Source of the DNA: Streptomyces sp. NBC_00286
Lineage (GTDB): Bacteria; Actinomycetota; Actinomycetes; Streptomycetales; Streptomycetaceae
Direction of reading: 5' to 3'
Assembly (NCBI RefSeq): GCF_036173125.1
Contig: NZ_CP108054.1
Location: forward strand, 5,580,001 to 5,644,000
Length of the DNA stretch: 64,000 nucleotides
Shown here: in pieces, positions 21,918 through 31,482 of the stretch
Numbering within the stretch: the stretch's first letter is position 1
Layout: the number at the start of each line of letters is the position of its first letter
Notes under the pieces: model-generated
What the model saw: only the letters and a program-made list of their open reading frames with translations
Database searches by the model: none
What the model was told of the DNA's origin: nothing
Program-made: the position numbers and the translations under genes

Positions 21918-23873
21918 TCAGTCCTCGCTGGCCGCCGACGGGAGCTTCGTCTGGATCAGGTCCATCACCGTGGAGTCGGTGAGCGTGGTGACGTCACCGA
22001 GCTCGCGGTTCTCGGCGACGTCGCGCAGCAGACGGCGCATGATCTTGCCGGAGCGGGTCTTGGGCAGCTCGGCCACGGGAAGAATCCGCTTGGGCTTCGC
22101 GATCGGGCCGAGGGCCTTGCTGACGTGGGCGCGCAGCTCGCCCACCAGGTCCGCGGTCTCGGCGGCCGATCCGCGCAGGATCACGAAGGCCACGATCGCC
22201 TGGCCGGTGGTCTCGTCCGCCGCGCCCACGACCGCCGCCTCGGCGACGGAGGGGTGTGAGACGAGCGCCGACTCGACCTCGGTGGTGGAGATGTTGTGCC
22301 CGGACACGAGCATCACGTCGTCGACCCGGCCGAGCAGCCAGATGTCGCCGTCCTCGTCCTTCTTGGCACCGTCCCCGGCGAAGTACTTGCCCTCGAACCG
22401 CGACCAGTACGTGTCGAGGAACCGCTGGTCATCGCCCCAGATGGTGCGCAGCATCGACGGCCACGGCTCGGTGAGGACGAGATAGCCGCCGCCACCGTCC
22501 GGCACTTCGTTCGCCTCGTCGTCGACGACCGTCGCGGAGATGCCGGGCAGCGCGCGCTGCGCGGAACCGGGCTTGGCCTCCGTCACGCCCGGCAGCGGCG
22601 AGATCATCATCGCGCCGGTCTCGGTCTGCCACCAGGTGTCCACGACCGGGCACTTGTCGGCGCCGATGTGCTTGCGATACCAGATCCACGCCTCGGGGTT
22701 GATCGGCTCGCCCACCGACCCCAGCACGCGAAGGCTGGACAGGTCGAACTTCGCGGGGATGTCGTCGCCCCACTTCATGAACATGCGGATCACGGTGGGC
22801 GCGGTGTAGAGGATCGTCACGCCGTACTTCTGGATGATCTCCCAGAAGCGGCCCTGGTGAGGGGTGTCCGGCGTGCCCTCGTACATCACCTGCGTCGCGC
22901 CGTTCGCGAGCGGCCCGTACGTGATGTACGAGTGGCCCGTCACCCAGCCGATGTCGGCCGTGCACCAGTAGACGTCGGTCTCCGGCTTGAGGTCGAAGAC
23001 GGCGTGATGGGTGTACGCGGCCTGCGTGAGGTAGCCGCCGGAGGTGTGCAGGATGCCCTTCGGCTTACCCGTCGTCCCCGAGGTGTAGAGGATGAACAGT
23101 GGCTGCTCGGCGTCGAACGCCTCGGGCGTGTGCTCCGCGGACTGCTTCTGCGTGATCTCGTGCCACCAGATGTCGCGGCCCTCGGTCCAGTCGACCTCCT
23201 GGCCCGTACGGCGCACGACGAGGACCTTGTCGACGCCGTCGACCCGCGCGACCGCCTCGTCGACGGCGGGCTTGAGCGCGGAGGGCTTGCCGCGGCGGTA
23301 GCCGCCGTCCGCGGTGATGACCAGCTTCGCGCTGGCATCCTCGATACGGGTGGCGATGGCGTCGGCCGAGAAGCCGCCGAAGACGACCGAGTGCGCGGCG
23401 CCGATACGGGCGCAGGCCAGCATCGCGACGACGGCTTCGGGAATCATCGGCAGGTAGATGGCGACCCGGTCGCCCTTCTCAACTCCGATCTCCGTAAGGG
23501 CGTTGGCGGCCCTGGAGACCTCGTCCTTCAACTCGGCGTAGGTGATGGCCTTGCTGTCGCCGGGCTCGCCCTCGAAGTGGATCGCGACCCGGTCGCCGTG
23601 CCCGGCCTCCACGTGGCGGTCTACGCAGTTGTACGCGACGTTCAGCTTTCCGTCCGCGAACCATTTGGCGAAGGGCGGGTTCGACCAGTCCAGCGTCTCG
23701 GTCGGCTCGGTGGCCCAGGTCAGCCGGCGCGCCTGCTCGGCCCAGAAACCGAGCCGGTCAGCCTTGGCCTGCTCGTACGCCTCCGCAGTGACGTTGGCGT
23801 TCGCGGCCAGGTCGGCGGGCGGCGCGAACCTGCGCTCCTCACGAAGCAGGTTGGCCAGGCTTTCGTTGCTCAC
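21918..23873 (-). CDS. acs: Acetyl-CoA synthetase
   Basis: 651 residues from GTG 23873, with AAGGGAG five bases upstream. It is full length for the family. Motifs: YTSGTTGKPKGILHTSGG (AMP-binding P-loop), VDTWWQTETGAMM, and the C-terminal LPKTRSGKIMRRLLRDVAE containing the catalytic Lys that is controlled by acetylation in bacteria. It makes acetyl-CoA from acetate, ATP and CoA through acetyl-AMP. It is monocistronic, with its own terminator. Confidence 0.96.
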   Translation of the reverse strand: MSNESLANLLREERRFAPPADLAANANVTAEAYEQAKADRLGFWAEQARRLTWATEPTETLDWSNPPFAKWFADGKLNVAYNCVDRHVEAGHGDRVAIHFEGEPGDSKAITYAELKDEVSRAANALTEIGVEKGDRVAIYLPMIPEAVVAMLACARIGAAHSVVFGGFSADAIATRIEDASAKLVITADGGYRRGKPSALKPAVDEAVARVDGVDKVLVVRRTGQEVDWTEGRDIWWHEITQKQSAEHTPEAFDAEQPLFILYTSGTTGKPKGILHTSGGYLTQAAYTHHAVFDLKPETDVYWCTADIGWVTGHSYITYGPLANGATQVMYEGTPDTPHQGRFWEIIQKYGVTILYTAPTVIRMFMKWGDDIPAKFDLSSLRVLGSVGEPINPEAWIWYRKHIGADKCPVVDTWWQTETGAMMISPLPGVTEAKPGSAQRALPGISATVVDDEANEVPDGGGGYLVLTEPWPSMLRTIWGDDQRFLDTYWSRFEGKYFAGDGAKKDEDGDIWLLGRVDDVMLVSGHNISTTEVESALVSHPSVAEAAVVGAADETTGQAIVAFVILRGSAAETADLVGELRAHVSKALGPIAKPKRILPVAELPKTRSGKIMRRLLRDVAENRELGDVTTLTDSTVMDLIQTKLPSAASED

Positions 23874-23984
23874 GACATCTCCCTTTCCCAGGGTGTCCGT
23901 TGTGTCCCAGGCCAGCTCATCAGACGCGGACCCCTGGTGACAAGGGCCGTCGCCGAAATTGGTTTAGACCTGTTCGGGGCGGTG

Positions 23985-24008
23985 GTGGCCCCTGCACACA
24001 GGGGCCAC
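23985..24008. promoter_or_regulatory. Perfect hairpin upstream of acs
   Basis: GTGGCCCCTG (23985-23994) and CAGGGGCCAC (23999-24008) enclose CACA. It lies 110 bases upstream of the acs start and 80 bases beyond the stop of the SulP-carbonic anhydrase gene, so it may be the terminator of the latter. Confidence 0.55.
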
Positions 24009-24088
24009 ACGTTTTCACGGACGGGGGAGGCGTGCGGTTCAGGCTCGTGGGTGGGCGAGCCTGGCCGCGGTGGGGTGTTTGCGGCTGG

Positions 24089-26584
24089 TTAAGGGCTGTT
24101 CGCGGGGTGGGCCGAGGCCCCGACTTCGTACAGCGCTCTCGCCTCTACCCGGTCGAACACCATGCCGCCGGGCTCGCCCTCGGACCGGTCGCCGGGCGCC
24201 TGCTGCTTGTCCGGTGCCTGCTGCTTCTCGGGCGACTTCTGACCGGCGGGCGCCTCCTGCCTATCGGGCGACTCTTGTCTGCCGGGCCACTCCTGGCTTT
24301 CGAGTGACCTCTGGCCTTCGGGCGCGCCCGTGAGCAGATACGCCTGGGCCTCGCCCACGTGGAAGTACATCCCGTGCAGTTCGAGCTCGCCCGCCCGCAG
24401 CGCCCGTGCCACGGACTCGTGGGCCCGTAGATGTTCCAACTGCTGCACCACGTTGGTCAGACAGAGCTGCTCGACGGCGTCGGCGGGCGCCCGTCCGGCA
24501 ATCCTCGCCAGCGGCCCGTCCTTCGCGGCTACCCGCTCCAGACTCGGCAGCCCGTGCCGCAGCCACCGCTTCAACGGCGTCCGCCCACCGGTGGGTTCGG
24601 CGTGCAGCAGCGCCTGCATCGCCCCGCATCCGGAGTGCCCGCACACGGTGATGGATCTCACCTTGAGCACCTCCACCGCGTACTCGATCGCGGCCGCCAC
24701 CGAGTCGTCACCGCTCTCCTCGCCGGGCGGCGGCACGAGATTGCCGACATTGCGTACGACGAAGAGGTCGCCGGGGCCACTGGAGGTGATCATCGAGGTG
24801 ACCAGCCGGGAGTCGGCGCAGGTCAGGAAGAGCTGCGAGGGCTGCTGGCCCTCCCGCGCAAGCCGGGCCAGCTCGCCGCGCACCAGGGGAGCGGTGTTGC
24901 GCTGGAACGCGCTGATACCGCTGGCCAGTTCGCCCGCACCCCCGTCCGGCGGCGCGGTCCGCGACGGCTGCGCGCACTGGTGGTTGCGCCATGGTGTCCA
25001 GGGTCGGCAGTGGCACTGGGTGGCGCCCGCTGGCTCGGTGATCCTCGTGCCTCCCCGCCCGGTCAGTTCCACCGATCCGCCGTGCGTGGCGTGCGCGTTC
25101 TGCCAGTCCTGCAGCGACTCGTATGCCGCGTGGTCCATGAAGGAGCCATCCAACTCCACGACGGCATGGGCGCCTTGGGGCACCCGATGCAGCGCCCGGC
25201 TGAGCCGCGGCACGGCGAGAAACGTCAACTGCCCGCGGACGCGCACATGGTGGACGCCGTCCTCGTCCTCTTCGTGGGTGATGCGCGTACGGGTCAGCCG
25301 GTGCAGCGCCACGGCCACGGCTACGCCGACGCCGATCCCCACGCCTTCGAGGACGCCGAGGAGTACCACGCCCGCCGTGGTGGCCGCGTACACCAGGATC
25401 TCGCGGTGGCGGGTGACGGTGCGGATGTGGGTGATCGACACCATCTGTACGCCGACGGCCGCCACCAGCGCGGCGAGTGCGGCCAGCGGGATCAGGTCCA
25501 GTACGGGCACCAGCAGCAGTGCGGCGATCACGATCCACAGGCCGTGCAGCATCGTGGAGTTGCGGCTTACGGCGCCCGTCTGGACGTTGGCCGCGCTGCG
25601 CACCGCGACGCCCGTGACGGGCAGTCCGCCCAGCGCCCCGGAGACGATGTTCGCCGCGCCCTGGCCGCGTAGCTCCCGGTCGAGGTCCGCGCGCGGGATG
25701 CGCGGCCCCTTCTTGCGGGCGGCGGCCAGTTTGTCCACGGCCACCGCGGAGAGCAGCGACTCGACGCTGCCGACCAGCGCGATGGTCAGCACGGCCGCGG
25801 CGATGCCCAGTGCCGGCCCTTCCGGCAGCCCGGCGAGCGTGTGGTTGTTCCAGGAGGGCAGGTCGACCCGGGGCAGCCGCAGCCCGGCGACCATCGCAGC
25901 CGCCGTGGCCGCCGCGACCGCGGCGAGCGCCGCCGGCACTCTACGGACAACTCGCCCCGCCCGCCCAGGAATGCGCGGCCACAGCAGCAGTACGGCCAGC
26001 GTCAGGGCGCTCGTCGCCAGCGCCGCCAGATGCGGGTCGGCCAACTGGGCGGGCAACTCGCGGACGTTGTCGACGACGGAGCTGTGCGGTGAGCCGCCGA
26101 GCACGATGTGCAACTGGGCGACGGCGATGGTGATGCCGATGCCGGCCAGCATGCCGTGCACGATCGCGGGGCTCACGGCGAGGGCCGAGCGCGCCACCCG
26201 CAGGAAGCCCAGGGCGAGTTGGGTGAGCCCGGCGAGCACGGTGATGGCACACGTCGTACGCCAGCCGTACTGCTGGATGAGGTCGGCGGTGACCACCGTG
26301 AGCCCGGCAGCGGGCCCGCTCACCTGGAGCGGCGCGCCACCGAGCCGGCCGACCAGGAGCCCCCCTGCGGCGGCGGCGACGAGGCCCGCCTGCAACGGCG
26401 CCCCGGTCGCCAGGGCGATGCCGAGGGACAGCGGCAGCGCGATCAGGAAGACGGCGATCGAAGCGGACACATCGGCGGCCGCGATCCGGGGACCGCGGCG
26501 GCGGGCGGAGGGCGGGCTGTGCGGCCTCCCATCGTCGGGCAGATGCGAGGAGTCGTCGCTTCGAGGGGTGGTGCAAGTGGACAT
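24089..26584 (-). CDS. SulP anion transporter fused to beta-carbonic anhydrase
   Basis: 831 residues from ATG 26584; an AGGAG lies about 11 bases upstream. Residues about 35-430 are a SulP/SLC26 transporter with 10-14 helices (SLGIALATGAP, VSGPAAGLTVV, VGSVESLLSA). A STAS-like segment follows (VVELDGSFMDHAAYESL). Residues about 555-750 are a beta-carbonic anhydrase with zinc ligands in CADSRL and HSGCGA. It probably imports bicarbonate and interconverts it with CO2 at the membrane. Between anhydrase and C-terminus is a seven-fold hexapeptide repeat of the type SPDRQE. Fusions of this kind are annotated in other streptomycetes. Confidence 0.93.
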   Translation of the reverse strand: MSTCTTPRSDDSSHLPDDGRPHSPPSARRRGPRIAAADVSASIAVFLIALPLSLGIALATGAPLQAGLVAAAAGGLLVGRLGGAPLQVSGPAAGLTVVTADLIQQYGWRTTCAITVLAGLTQLALGFLRVARSALAVSPAIVHGMLAGIGITIAVAQLHIVLGGSPHSSVVDNVRELPAQLADPHLAALATSALTLAVLLLWPRIPGRAGRVVRRVPAALAAVAAATAAAMVAGLRLPRVDLPSWNNHTLAGLPEGPALGIAAAVLTIALVGSVESLLSAVAVDKLAAARKKGPRIPRADLDRELRGQGAANIVSGALGGLPVTGVAVRSAANVQTGAVSRNSTMLHGLWIVIAALLLVPVLDLIPLAALAALVAAVGVQMVSITHIRTVTRHREILVYAATTAGVVLLGVLEGVGIGVGVAVAVALHRLTRTRITHEEDEDGVHHVRVRGQLTFLAVPRLSRALHRVPQGAHAVVELDGSFMDHAAYESLQDWQNAHATHGGSVELTGRGGTRITEPAGATQCHCRPWTPWRNHQCAQPSRTAPPDGGAGELASGISAFQRNTAPLVRGELARLAREGQQPSQLFLTCADSRLVTSMITSSGPGDLFVVRNVGNLVPPPGEESGDDSVAAAIEYAVEVLKVRSITVCGHSGCGAMQALLHAEPTGGRTPLKRWLRHGLPSLERVAAKDGPLARIAGRAPADAVEQLCLTNVVQQLEHLRAHESVARALRAGELELHGMYFHVGEAQAYLLTGAPEGQRSLESQEWPGRQESPDRQEAPAGQKSPEKQQAPDKQQAPGDRSEGEPGGMVFDRVEARALYEVGASAHPANSP

Positions 26585-26874
26585 TTGGTTCCCGTCTCCT
26601 CTGGGACTACGCGGTCGCAAATGGGCTTCTGAATGCGGCCGTGGGACACGGCGTTACAGTTGCGGGATTTCTCAACTCTCGGTAAATGAATGGTAATGGA
26701 GAGTAAAGGCCAGGTGGTGGAAAATGGCGCAAATGGGCTAGTGATTCACCCTGGCGAGTTAATGCGTACTTTCATCGGCTTGTCGCACTAATTCCTTCGG
26801 ACCCTCGTGCGACCTTGGCGGCGCTGTCGGTGTTCGCCCGGGTTTTCCCGGATCTGAAGGAAGTAGGTGGGCGG

Positions 26875-28173
26875 ATGGTGGGCGCTACCCAGAGAATCGC
26901 CATGGGCGCCATGGGCGCCACGGTCGCCGCGCTCTGCGGGCTCGCGCTCGCGGGTTGTGCGATCGGCGAAGGCGGCGCGAAGAAGGCAGCGGGCGCTCGG
27001 GCGTCCAAGAGCGCTGCGGCGGGCGCCCAGGCGCCGAAGAGTGTGCTCCGTCTGATCGGCGACGGCTCCACGGCCTTCACCGGCGCACAGCCGCGTCTGC
27101 CCCGCCCCGAGCGGCTGAGGCCGGGTCAGAAGCCGCCGCAGTTCGTGGTGTTCTCGTGGGACGGCGCGGGCGAGGACAGCCAGAAGCTGTTCTCCCACTT
27201 CCGCGAGGTGGCCCGGGACAACAGGGCGACGATGACGTACTTCCTGAGCGGCGTGTACATGCTGCCGGACGAGAAGCGCGCCCTCTACCGTCCCCCGGGA
27301 CGCTCAGCCGGCCGCTCCGACATCGGATTCAATGACGAGCAGGGCGTCAGGGACACGGCGGAGCAGTTGCGCGGCGCCTGGCTCGAGGGCAACGAGATCG
27401 GCACCCACTTCAACGGCCACTTCTGCGGCAGCGGTGGCGTCGGCGACTGGTCGGCCGAGGACTGGAAGAGTGAGATCGCCCAGGCCAAGTCGTTTGTGAA
27501 GTCCTGGAAGACCAACACGGGCACACAGCAGGCCTCCCCGTTGCCCTTCGACTACGACAAGGAACTGATCGGCGCCCGCACGCCATGCTTGGAGGGCCGG
27601 CAGAACTTCCTGCGCGCAGCCCGAGAGATGGGCTTCCGCTACGACACCAGCGGCGTCAACGACCAGGTCTGGCCCAAGAAGAAGCAGGGCCTGTGGGATC
27701 TGTCGATGCAGCTGGTCCCGTTCCCGGGACGCGACTTCGAGACGCTCGCCATGGACTACAACTTCATGGTCAACCAGTCGGGCCCCACATCCCGGGGCAA
27801 CCGGGCGCAGCACGAGTACTGGGGCGACCAGATGCGCGACGGCCTGCTCAGAGGCTTCGCCCGTGCCTACCACGGCAACCGCGCGCCCCTGATCATCGGC
27901 AACCACTTCGAGTCCTGGAACGGCGGCACCTACATGCGCGCCGTGGAGGAGACCATCGAGCGCGTCTGCACCCGGCGTGAGGTGCGCTGCGTCTCCTTCC
28001 GGCAGCTCGCCGACTGGCTCGACGCCCAGGACCCGCGGACCCTGGCCAAGCTCCGCACCCTCGAGGTCGGCCAGGCCCCGAAGCAGGGCTGGACGTCGTT
28101 CCTCACCGCCCGGCCGGAGCGGCCCGCCCCCGCCTCGAAGGGCGCCGCGGGCGCCACGGCAGCAAAGCCGTAG
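26875..28173 (+). CDS. Secreted lipoprotein, polysaccharide-deacetylase-like
   Basis: 432 residues from ATG 26875. The signal ends in the lipobox LALAGC (Cys about 24), so it is lipid-anchored outside the cell, with an Ala/Lys/Ser-rich spacer. The folded part (about 65-410) starts FVVFSWDGAGEDSQKLFSHF, in which SWDGAG replaces the usual TFDDGP, and continues GNEIGTHFNGHFC with the HXXXH metal-binding pair. This is NodB-like but divergent, so activity on polysaccharide is uncertain. The C-terminal tail is Pro/Ala-rich. It is divergent from the SulP fusion across 290 AT-richer bases. Confidence 0.82.
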   Translation: MVGATQRIAMGAMGATVAALCGLALAGCAIGEGGAKKAAGARASKSAAAGAQAPKSVLRLIGDGSTAFTGAQPRLPRPERLRPGQKPPQFVVFSWDGAGEDSQKLFSHFREVARDNRATMTYFLSGVYMLPDEKRALYRPPGRSAGRSDIGFNDEQGVRDTAEQLRGAWLEGNEIGTHFNGHFCGSGGVGDWSAEDWKSEIAQAKSFVKSWKTNTGTQQASPLPFDYDKELIGARTPCLEGRQNFLRAAREMGFRYDTSGVNDQVWPKKKQGLWDLSMQLVPFPGRDFETLAMDYNFMVNQSGPTSRGNRAQHEYWGDQMRDGLLRGFARAYHGNRAPLIIGNHFESWNGGTYMRAVEETIERVCTRREVRCVSFRQLADWLDAQDPRTLAKLRTLEVGQAPKQGWTSFLTARPERPAPASKGAAGATAAKP

Positions 28174-28197
28174 CGCCCGGTCGGCTGACGCGAGCCG

Positions 28198-29178
28198 TCA
28201 CGCCGTGGCGGTCTCGGCCTCGCGCAGTACGAAGTCGGGGTCGACCTGGGCGGCCAGGTCGGCGCCCGTCCGCTCGTTGCCCCAGGACTGCGCGTTCTTC
28301 AGGTGGAAGTGCACCATCTGACGCGTGTAGCGCTCCCAGTCGCGCAGCTCGTACGTGGCGTCCGCAGCGGACTGAAGTGCCTGCAGGGCGCGGCGGTTGA
28401 CGTCCTCCAGGTGCTCGAAGCGGGGCGGCCGGCCCTTCTCCATGGCTCGCACCCAGTCCGAGTGCCCGACCGTCACCAGGAGGTCGTCACCGACTTCGGC
28501 GCGGAGGAAGTCGATGTCGTCCTGGCCCTGCACCTTGTTGCCGACGACCTTCAGGGTGACGCCGAAGTCGCGCGCGTACTCCTTGTACTGGCGGTAGACG
28601 GAGACCCCCTTCCGGGTCGGCTCGGCGACGAGGAAGGTGATGTCGAAGCGGGTGAACATGCCGGACGCGAAGGAGTCCGAGCCCGCCGTCATGTCGACGA
28701 CGATGTACTCGCTCTGGCCGTCGACGAGATGATTCAGGCAGAGCTCCACTGCACCGGTCTTGGAGTGGTAGCAAGCCACTCCCAAATCGGCCTCGGTGAA
28801 CGGGCCGGTGACCATCAAACGGACGGCCCCGCCGTCGAGTTCCACGGCTCGCGCACAGGCGTCGTACACCGGGTTGTTCTCGACCACCCGCAGCAGCCGG
28901 GAGCCCTCGCCGGGAGGGGTCGTCTTGATCATCGTCTCGGCGGAGGCGATACGCGGGTTGGAGCCGCGCAGGTAGTCCTTGATCAGCGGGAGCCGGTCGC
29001 CCATCGCGGGCAGTGCGGCGGCATCCGCCTCATCGAGTCCGAGTGCGGGCCCGAGGTGCTGGTTGATGTCGGCGTCGACCGCGACGACCGGCGATCCCGT
29101 GGTCGCGAGGTGACGGATGAAGAGCGAGGACAGGGTGGTCTTGCCGCTGCCGCCCTTCCCAACGAAAGCAATTTTCAT
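28198..29178 (-). CDS. CooC/MinD-like ATPase
   Basis: 326 residues. It starts MKIAFVGKGGSGKTTLSSLF, a deviant Walker A with the signature Lys, followed by VVAVDADINQHLG and IVVDMTAGSDSF. This is the SIMIBI ATPase group of CooC, which inserts nickel into carbon monoxide dehydrogenase; here no such enzyme is nearby, so a partitioning or sensing role is more likely. It is divergent from the Fic-like gene with about 100 bases between, a conserved arrangement in Streptomyces. Function unproven. Confidence 0.88.
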   Translation of the reverse strand: MKIAFVGKGGSGKTTLSSLFIRHLATTGSPVVAVDADINQHLGPALGLDEADAAALPAMGDRLPLIKDYLRGSNPRIASAETMIKTTPPGEGSRLLRVVENNPVYDACARAVELDGGAVRLMVTGPFTEADLGVACYHSKTGAVELCLNHLVDGQSEYIVVDMTAGSDSFASGMFTRFDITFLVAEPTRKGVSVYRQYKEYARDFGVTLKVVGNKVQGQDDIDFLRAEVGDDLLVTVGHSDWVRAMEKGRPPRFEHLEDVNRRALQALQSAADATYELRDWERYTRQMVHFHLKNAQSWGNERTGADLAAQVDPDFVLREAETATA

Positions 29179-29279
29179 GTTCAGTAAGCCTAGTGGTCAA
29201 ATCACGTTGGGTCGCCGCCAAACGTGAAGAAGACCACTCCATCGTGGGGATGGTCACAGTGATGCGTAGTGTCGTACCC

Positions 29280-30104
29280 ATGAGTACGACAGGTGCGAAC
29301 GCCGACCCGCTCGCGACCCTGGGCTCGCTGCCCGGCGTCGCCGAATCCGTGGAGTCCGTGCGCAAGGCCGTGGACCGGGTGTACGGGCATCGCATCATGC
29401 GGCGCCGCAGTAACGAGATCACCTCCGAGGCCGCACTGCGCGGCGCGCGAGGCTCCGCCGCGCTGTCCGGCGCCGACTGGGCACTCGAAGAGGTGCGCCG
29501 GCGCACCGACTTCAGTGTTGACGGCGAGGCCAGAGTGGTGGGCGCAGCCCTCCGATTGACCGCCGAGGCAGGTCAACTCCTGTCCATCTGGCGGCAGTCG
29601 CCCCTTCGGGTACTCGCGCGACTACACCTGGTGGCGGCCGCGGACAAGGCGGACGAGGTGGGCCGGCCGCGGCAGGACGGCGAATCCGTCGACGAGCCGC
29701 TGATCGAACTGCCGCTGCCCGACGCGGCCGAGGTCGGGGGCCGCCTCGACGGCCTCGCGCAGCTGGTCATCGCGGGCAGCTCCGCACCCGCCCTGGTGAC
29801 CGCCGCGGTGGTGCACGGCGAACTCCTCGCGCTGCGCCCCTTCGTCTCCCACAACGGCCTGGTCGCGCGCGCGGCCGAACGCATCGTCCTGGTCGGCAGT
29901 GGCCTCGACCCGAAGTCCGTCTGCCCGGCCGAGGTCGGCCAGGCGGAACAGGGCCGCGCGGCCTATCTGGCCGCCTTCGAGGGCTACGTTTCCGGCACCC
30001 CGGAGGGCATGGCGACCTGGATCGCCCACTGTGGCAAGGCGGTTGAGCTGGGCGCGCGGGAGTCGACGGCGGTGTGCGAGGCGCTGCAGCGCGGGGCGGC
30101 GTGA
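29280..30104 (+). CDS. Fic-like protein with degenerate catalytic motif
   Basis: 274 residues from ATG 29280. The central motif LRPFVSHNGLVARAAERIV (about 184-202) aligns with the Fic loop HPFXXGNGRXXR, but the catalytic His is Arg and GNGR is replaced by HNGL. The segment ARGSAALSGADWALEEVR (about 55-72) sits where Fic proteins carry an inhibitory helix. If the fold is correct the enzyme is probably unable to AMPylate in the standard way. It is often annotated as an oxidoreductase in Streptomyces, without visible cofactor motifs. It lies between the CooC-like ATPase and the HAD phosphatase. Confidence 0.7.
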   Translation: MSTTGANADPLATLGSLPGVAESVESVRKAVDRVYGHRIMRRRSNEITSEAALRGARGSAALSGADWALEEVRRRTDFSVDGEARVVGAALRLTAEAGQLLSIWRQSPLRVLARLHLVAAADKADEVGRPRQDGESVDEPLIELPLPDAAEVGGRLDGLAQLVIAGSSAPALVTAAVVHGELLALRPFVSHNGLVARAAERIVLVGSGLDPKSVCPAEVGQAEQGRAAYLAAFEGYVSGTPEGMATWIAHCGKAVELGARESTAVCEALQRGAA

Positions 30105-30187
30105 CGTTCGGCATCTCGCGCCGTCACATCTGGCCTCGCGGCGCGGGCTTCTGCGCTCCGGGGCTCGAAAATGAGCCTCCTAGGAGG

Positions 30188-30550
30188 GCGAAAAACTCCC
30201 TGAACAGGGTTGCGGCGGTACGAGAGTTCGTACCGCCGCTGGCATGTTCACCGGGTTACCAAGCGTCCTCGAGATATTGCCCATCAGGTCGGGAACTTTG
30301 CCCGTCGCCTGGTGCGGCTGGCCCGTAATCGACGGGTCGACGTCGCGTGGGTGCCCAGTGTTCATGCTCGGTCCGTGGGGCCTTGGTTGCGTTTTAAAGG
30401 TGATCCTTTCGGATGATCCTTGGTCTCGCGGGCCGTTAACTTCTTTGTACTCCAGGACCGGAGGAAGCGGAAGCCCTAGCTGCGCTTCTTTACTTTTGGG
30501 TTCAAAGAGGACTGAATCGGTCACCCGGATCGTCACGGGGTGATTCGGCG
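30188..30550 (-). ncRNA. Candidate structured RNA (6S-like locus)
   Basis: 450 bases without a convincing gene and with lower GC. On the minus strand a 12-bp stem GCGGCGGTACGA / TCGTACCGCCGC (30212-30239) is followed by CCCTG-TT-CAGGG (30198-30209) and a run of five T, a classical intrinsic terminator that is rare in Streptomyces. A GAAA tetraloop hairpin (ATCC-GAAA-GGAT) lies upstream on the same strand. From memory, the S. coelicolor 6S-like RNA (scr3559) is encoded between the homologues of these two flanking genes. Strand and ends are uncertain. Confidence 0.5.
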
Positions 30551-30553
30551 GGC

Positions 30554-31378
30554 TCAGCCCACCACCGAACGGCGTCGGCTCGCGTACCAGACGAGGCCGG
30601 CGGTGGCCGCCGCCGCACCTATCGCCGCCGCCGCGACCAGGGCGGGCCGGGGCGGCACGGACAGCCGCTGCTTTAGTCGCACCGGATGGTGGAAGTCGAG
30701 TATGGGCCACGCGCGCGTAGTGGCCTCGCGGCGCAGCGCACGGTCGGGATTGACGGCGTGGGGATGGCCTACGGCTTCGAGCATCGGGATGTCGGTCGCG
30801 GAGTCGCTGTAGGCATAGCAGCGCGAGAGGTCGTACCCCTCGGACGCGGCCAGCTCCTTGATCGCCTCGGCCTTCGTCGGACCGTACGCGTAGTACTCCA
30901 CATCGCCTGTGAAGCAGCCGTCGTCGCCCACGACCATGCGGGTCGCCACCACCCGGTCCGCGCCGAGCAGTTCACCGATGGGCTCGACGACCTCCGTCCC
31001 GGAGGTGGAGACGATCACGACATCGCGACCGGCGAGGTGGTGCTCCTCGATGAGGGACGCCGCCTCGTCGTAGATGATCGGGTCGATCAGGTCGTGCAGC
31101 GTCTCGGCGACGATCTCCTTGACCTGCTGGACGTTCCAGCCGCGGCAGAGCGCGGACAGATACTCGCGCATCCGCTCCATCTGGTCGTGGTCGGCGCCGC
31201 CCGCAAGGAAGACAAACTGGGCATATGCGGTACGCAACACAGCCCGGCGGTTGATCAGTCCACCTTGGTAGAACGACTTGCTGAACGTGAGCGTGCTCGA
31301 CTTCGCAATGACCGTCTTGTCCAGATCAAAGAAGGCCGCTGTGCGGGGCAAGGAGTGGTTTTCCACGAGGGTGAGCAT
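30554..31378 (-). CDS. HAD-IB family phosphatase, morphological differentiation associated
   Basis: 274 residues. HAD motif I is AFFDLDKTVIAKSS (about 15-28), motif II VIVSTSGTEVVEP, motif III GPTKAEAIKEL and motif IV YAYSDSATDIPMLEAVGHPHAVNPD. This is the SerB-like HAD-IB group. A single C-terminal membrane helix (about 245-265) anchors it with the catalytic part inside. Homologues are known as inhibitors of morphological differentiation in Streptomyces. Substrate is unknown. The 3' end abuts the candidate RNA, which may share its transcript. Confidence 0.9.
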   Translation of the reverse strand: MLTLVENHSLPRTAAFFDLDKTVIAKSSTLTFSKSFYQGGLINRRAVLRTAYAQFVFLAGGADHDQMERMREYLSALCRGWNVQQVKEIVAETLHDLIDPIIYDEAASLIEEHHLAGRDVVIVSTSGTEVVEPIGELLGADRVVATRMVVGDDGCFTGDVEYYAYGPTKAEAIKELAASEGYDLSRCYAYSDSATDIPMLEAVGHPHAVNPDRALRREATTRAWPILDFHHPVRLKQRLSVPPRPALVAAAAIGAAAATAGLVWYASRRRSVVG

Positions 31379-31482
31379 AGGCGCCCACCATTCGGCGTAA
31401 GGTGAGGCGCGTGGGTTTGCCTGAGAAGGCTCTCGGGTACACCATGGAAGTCACGGATCGTTCGCGACCGTGCTAACCCGGT

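Noticed and set aside
30210..30710. Protein-like minus-strand frame in the RNA locus (LEYKEVNGPRDQG...)
   Set aside because: It runs into the end of the HAD gene in another frame, has no start or ribosome site, and the region has clear RNA structure instead.
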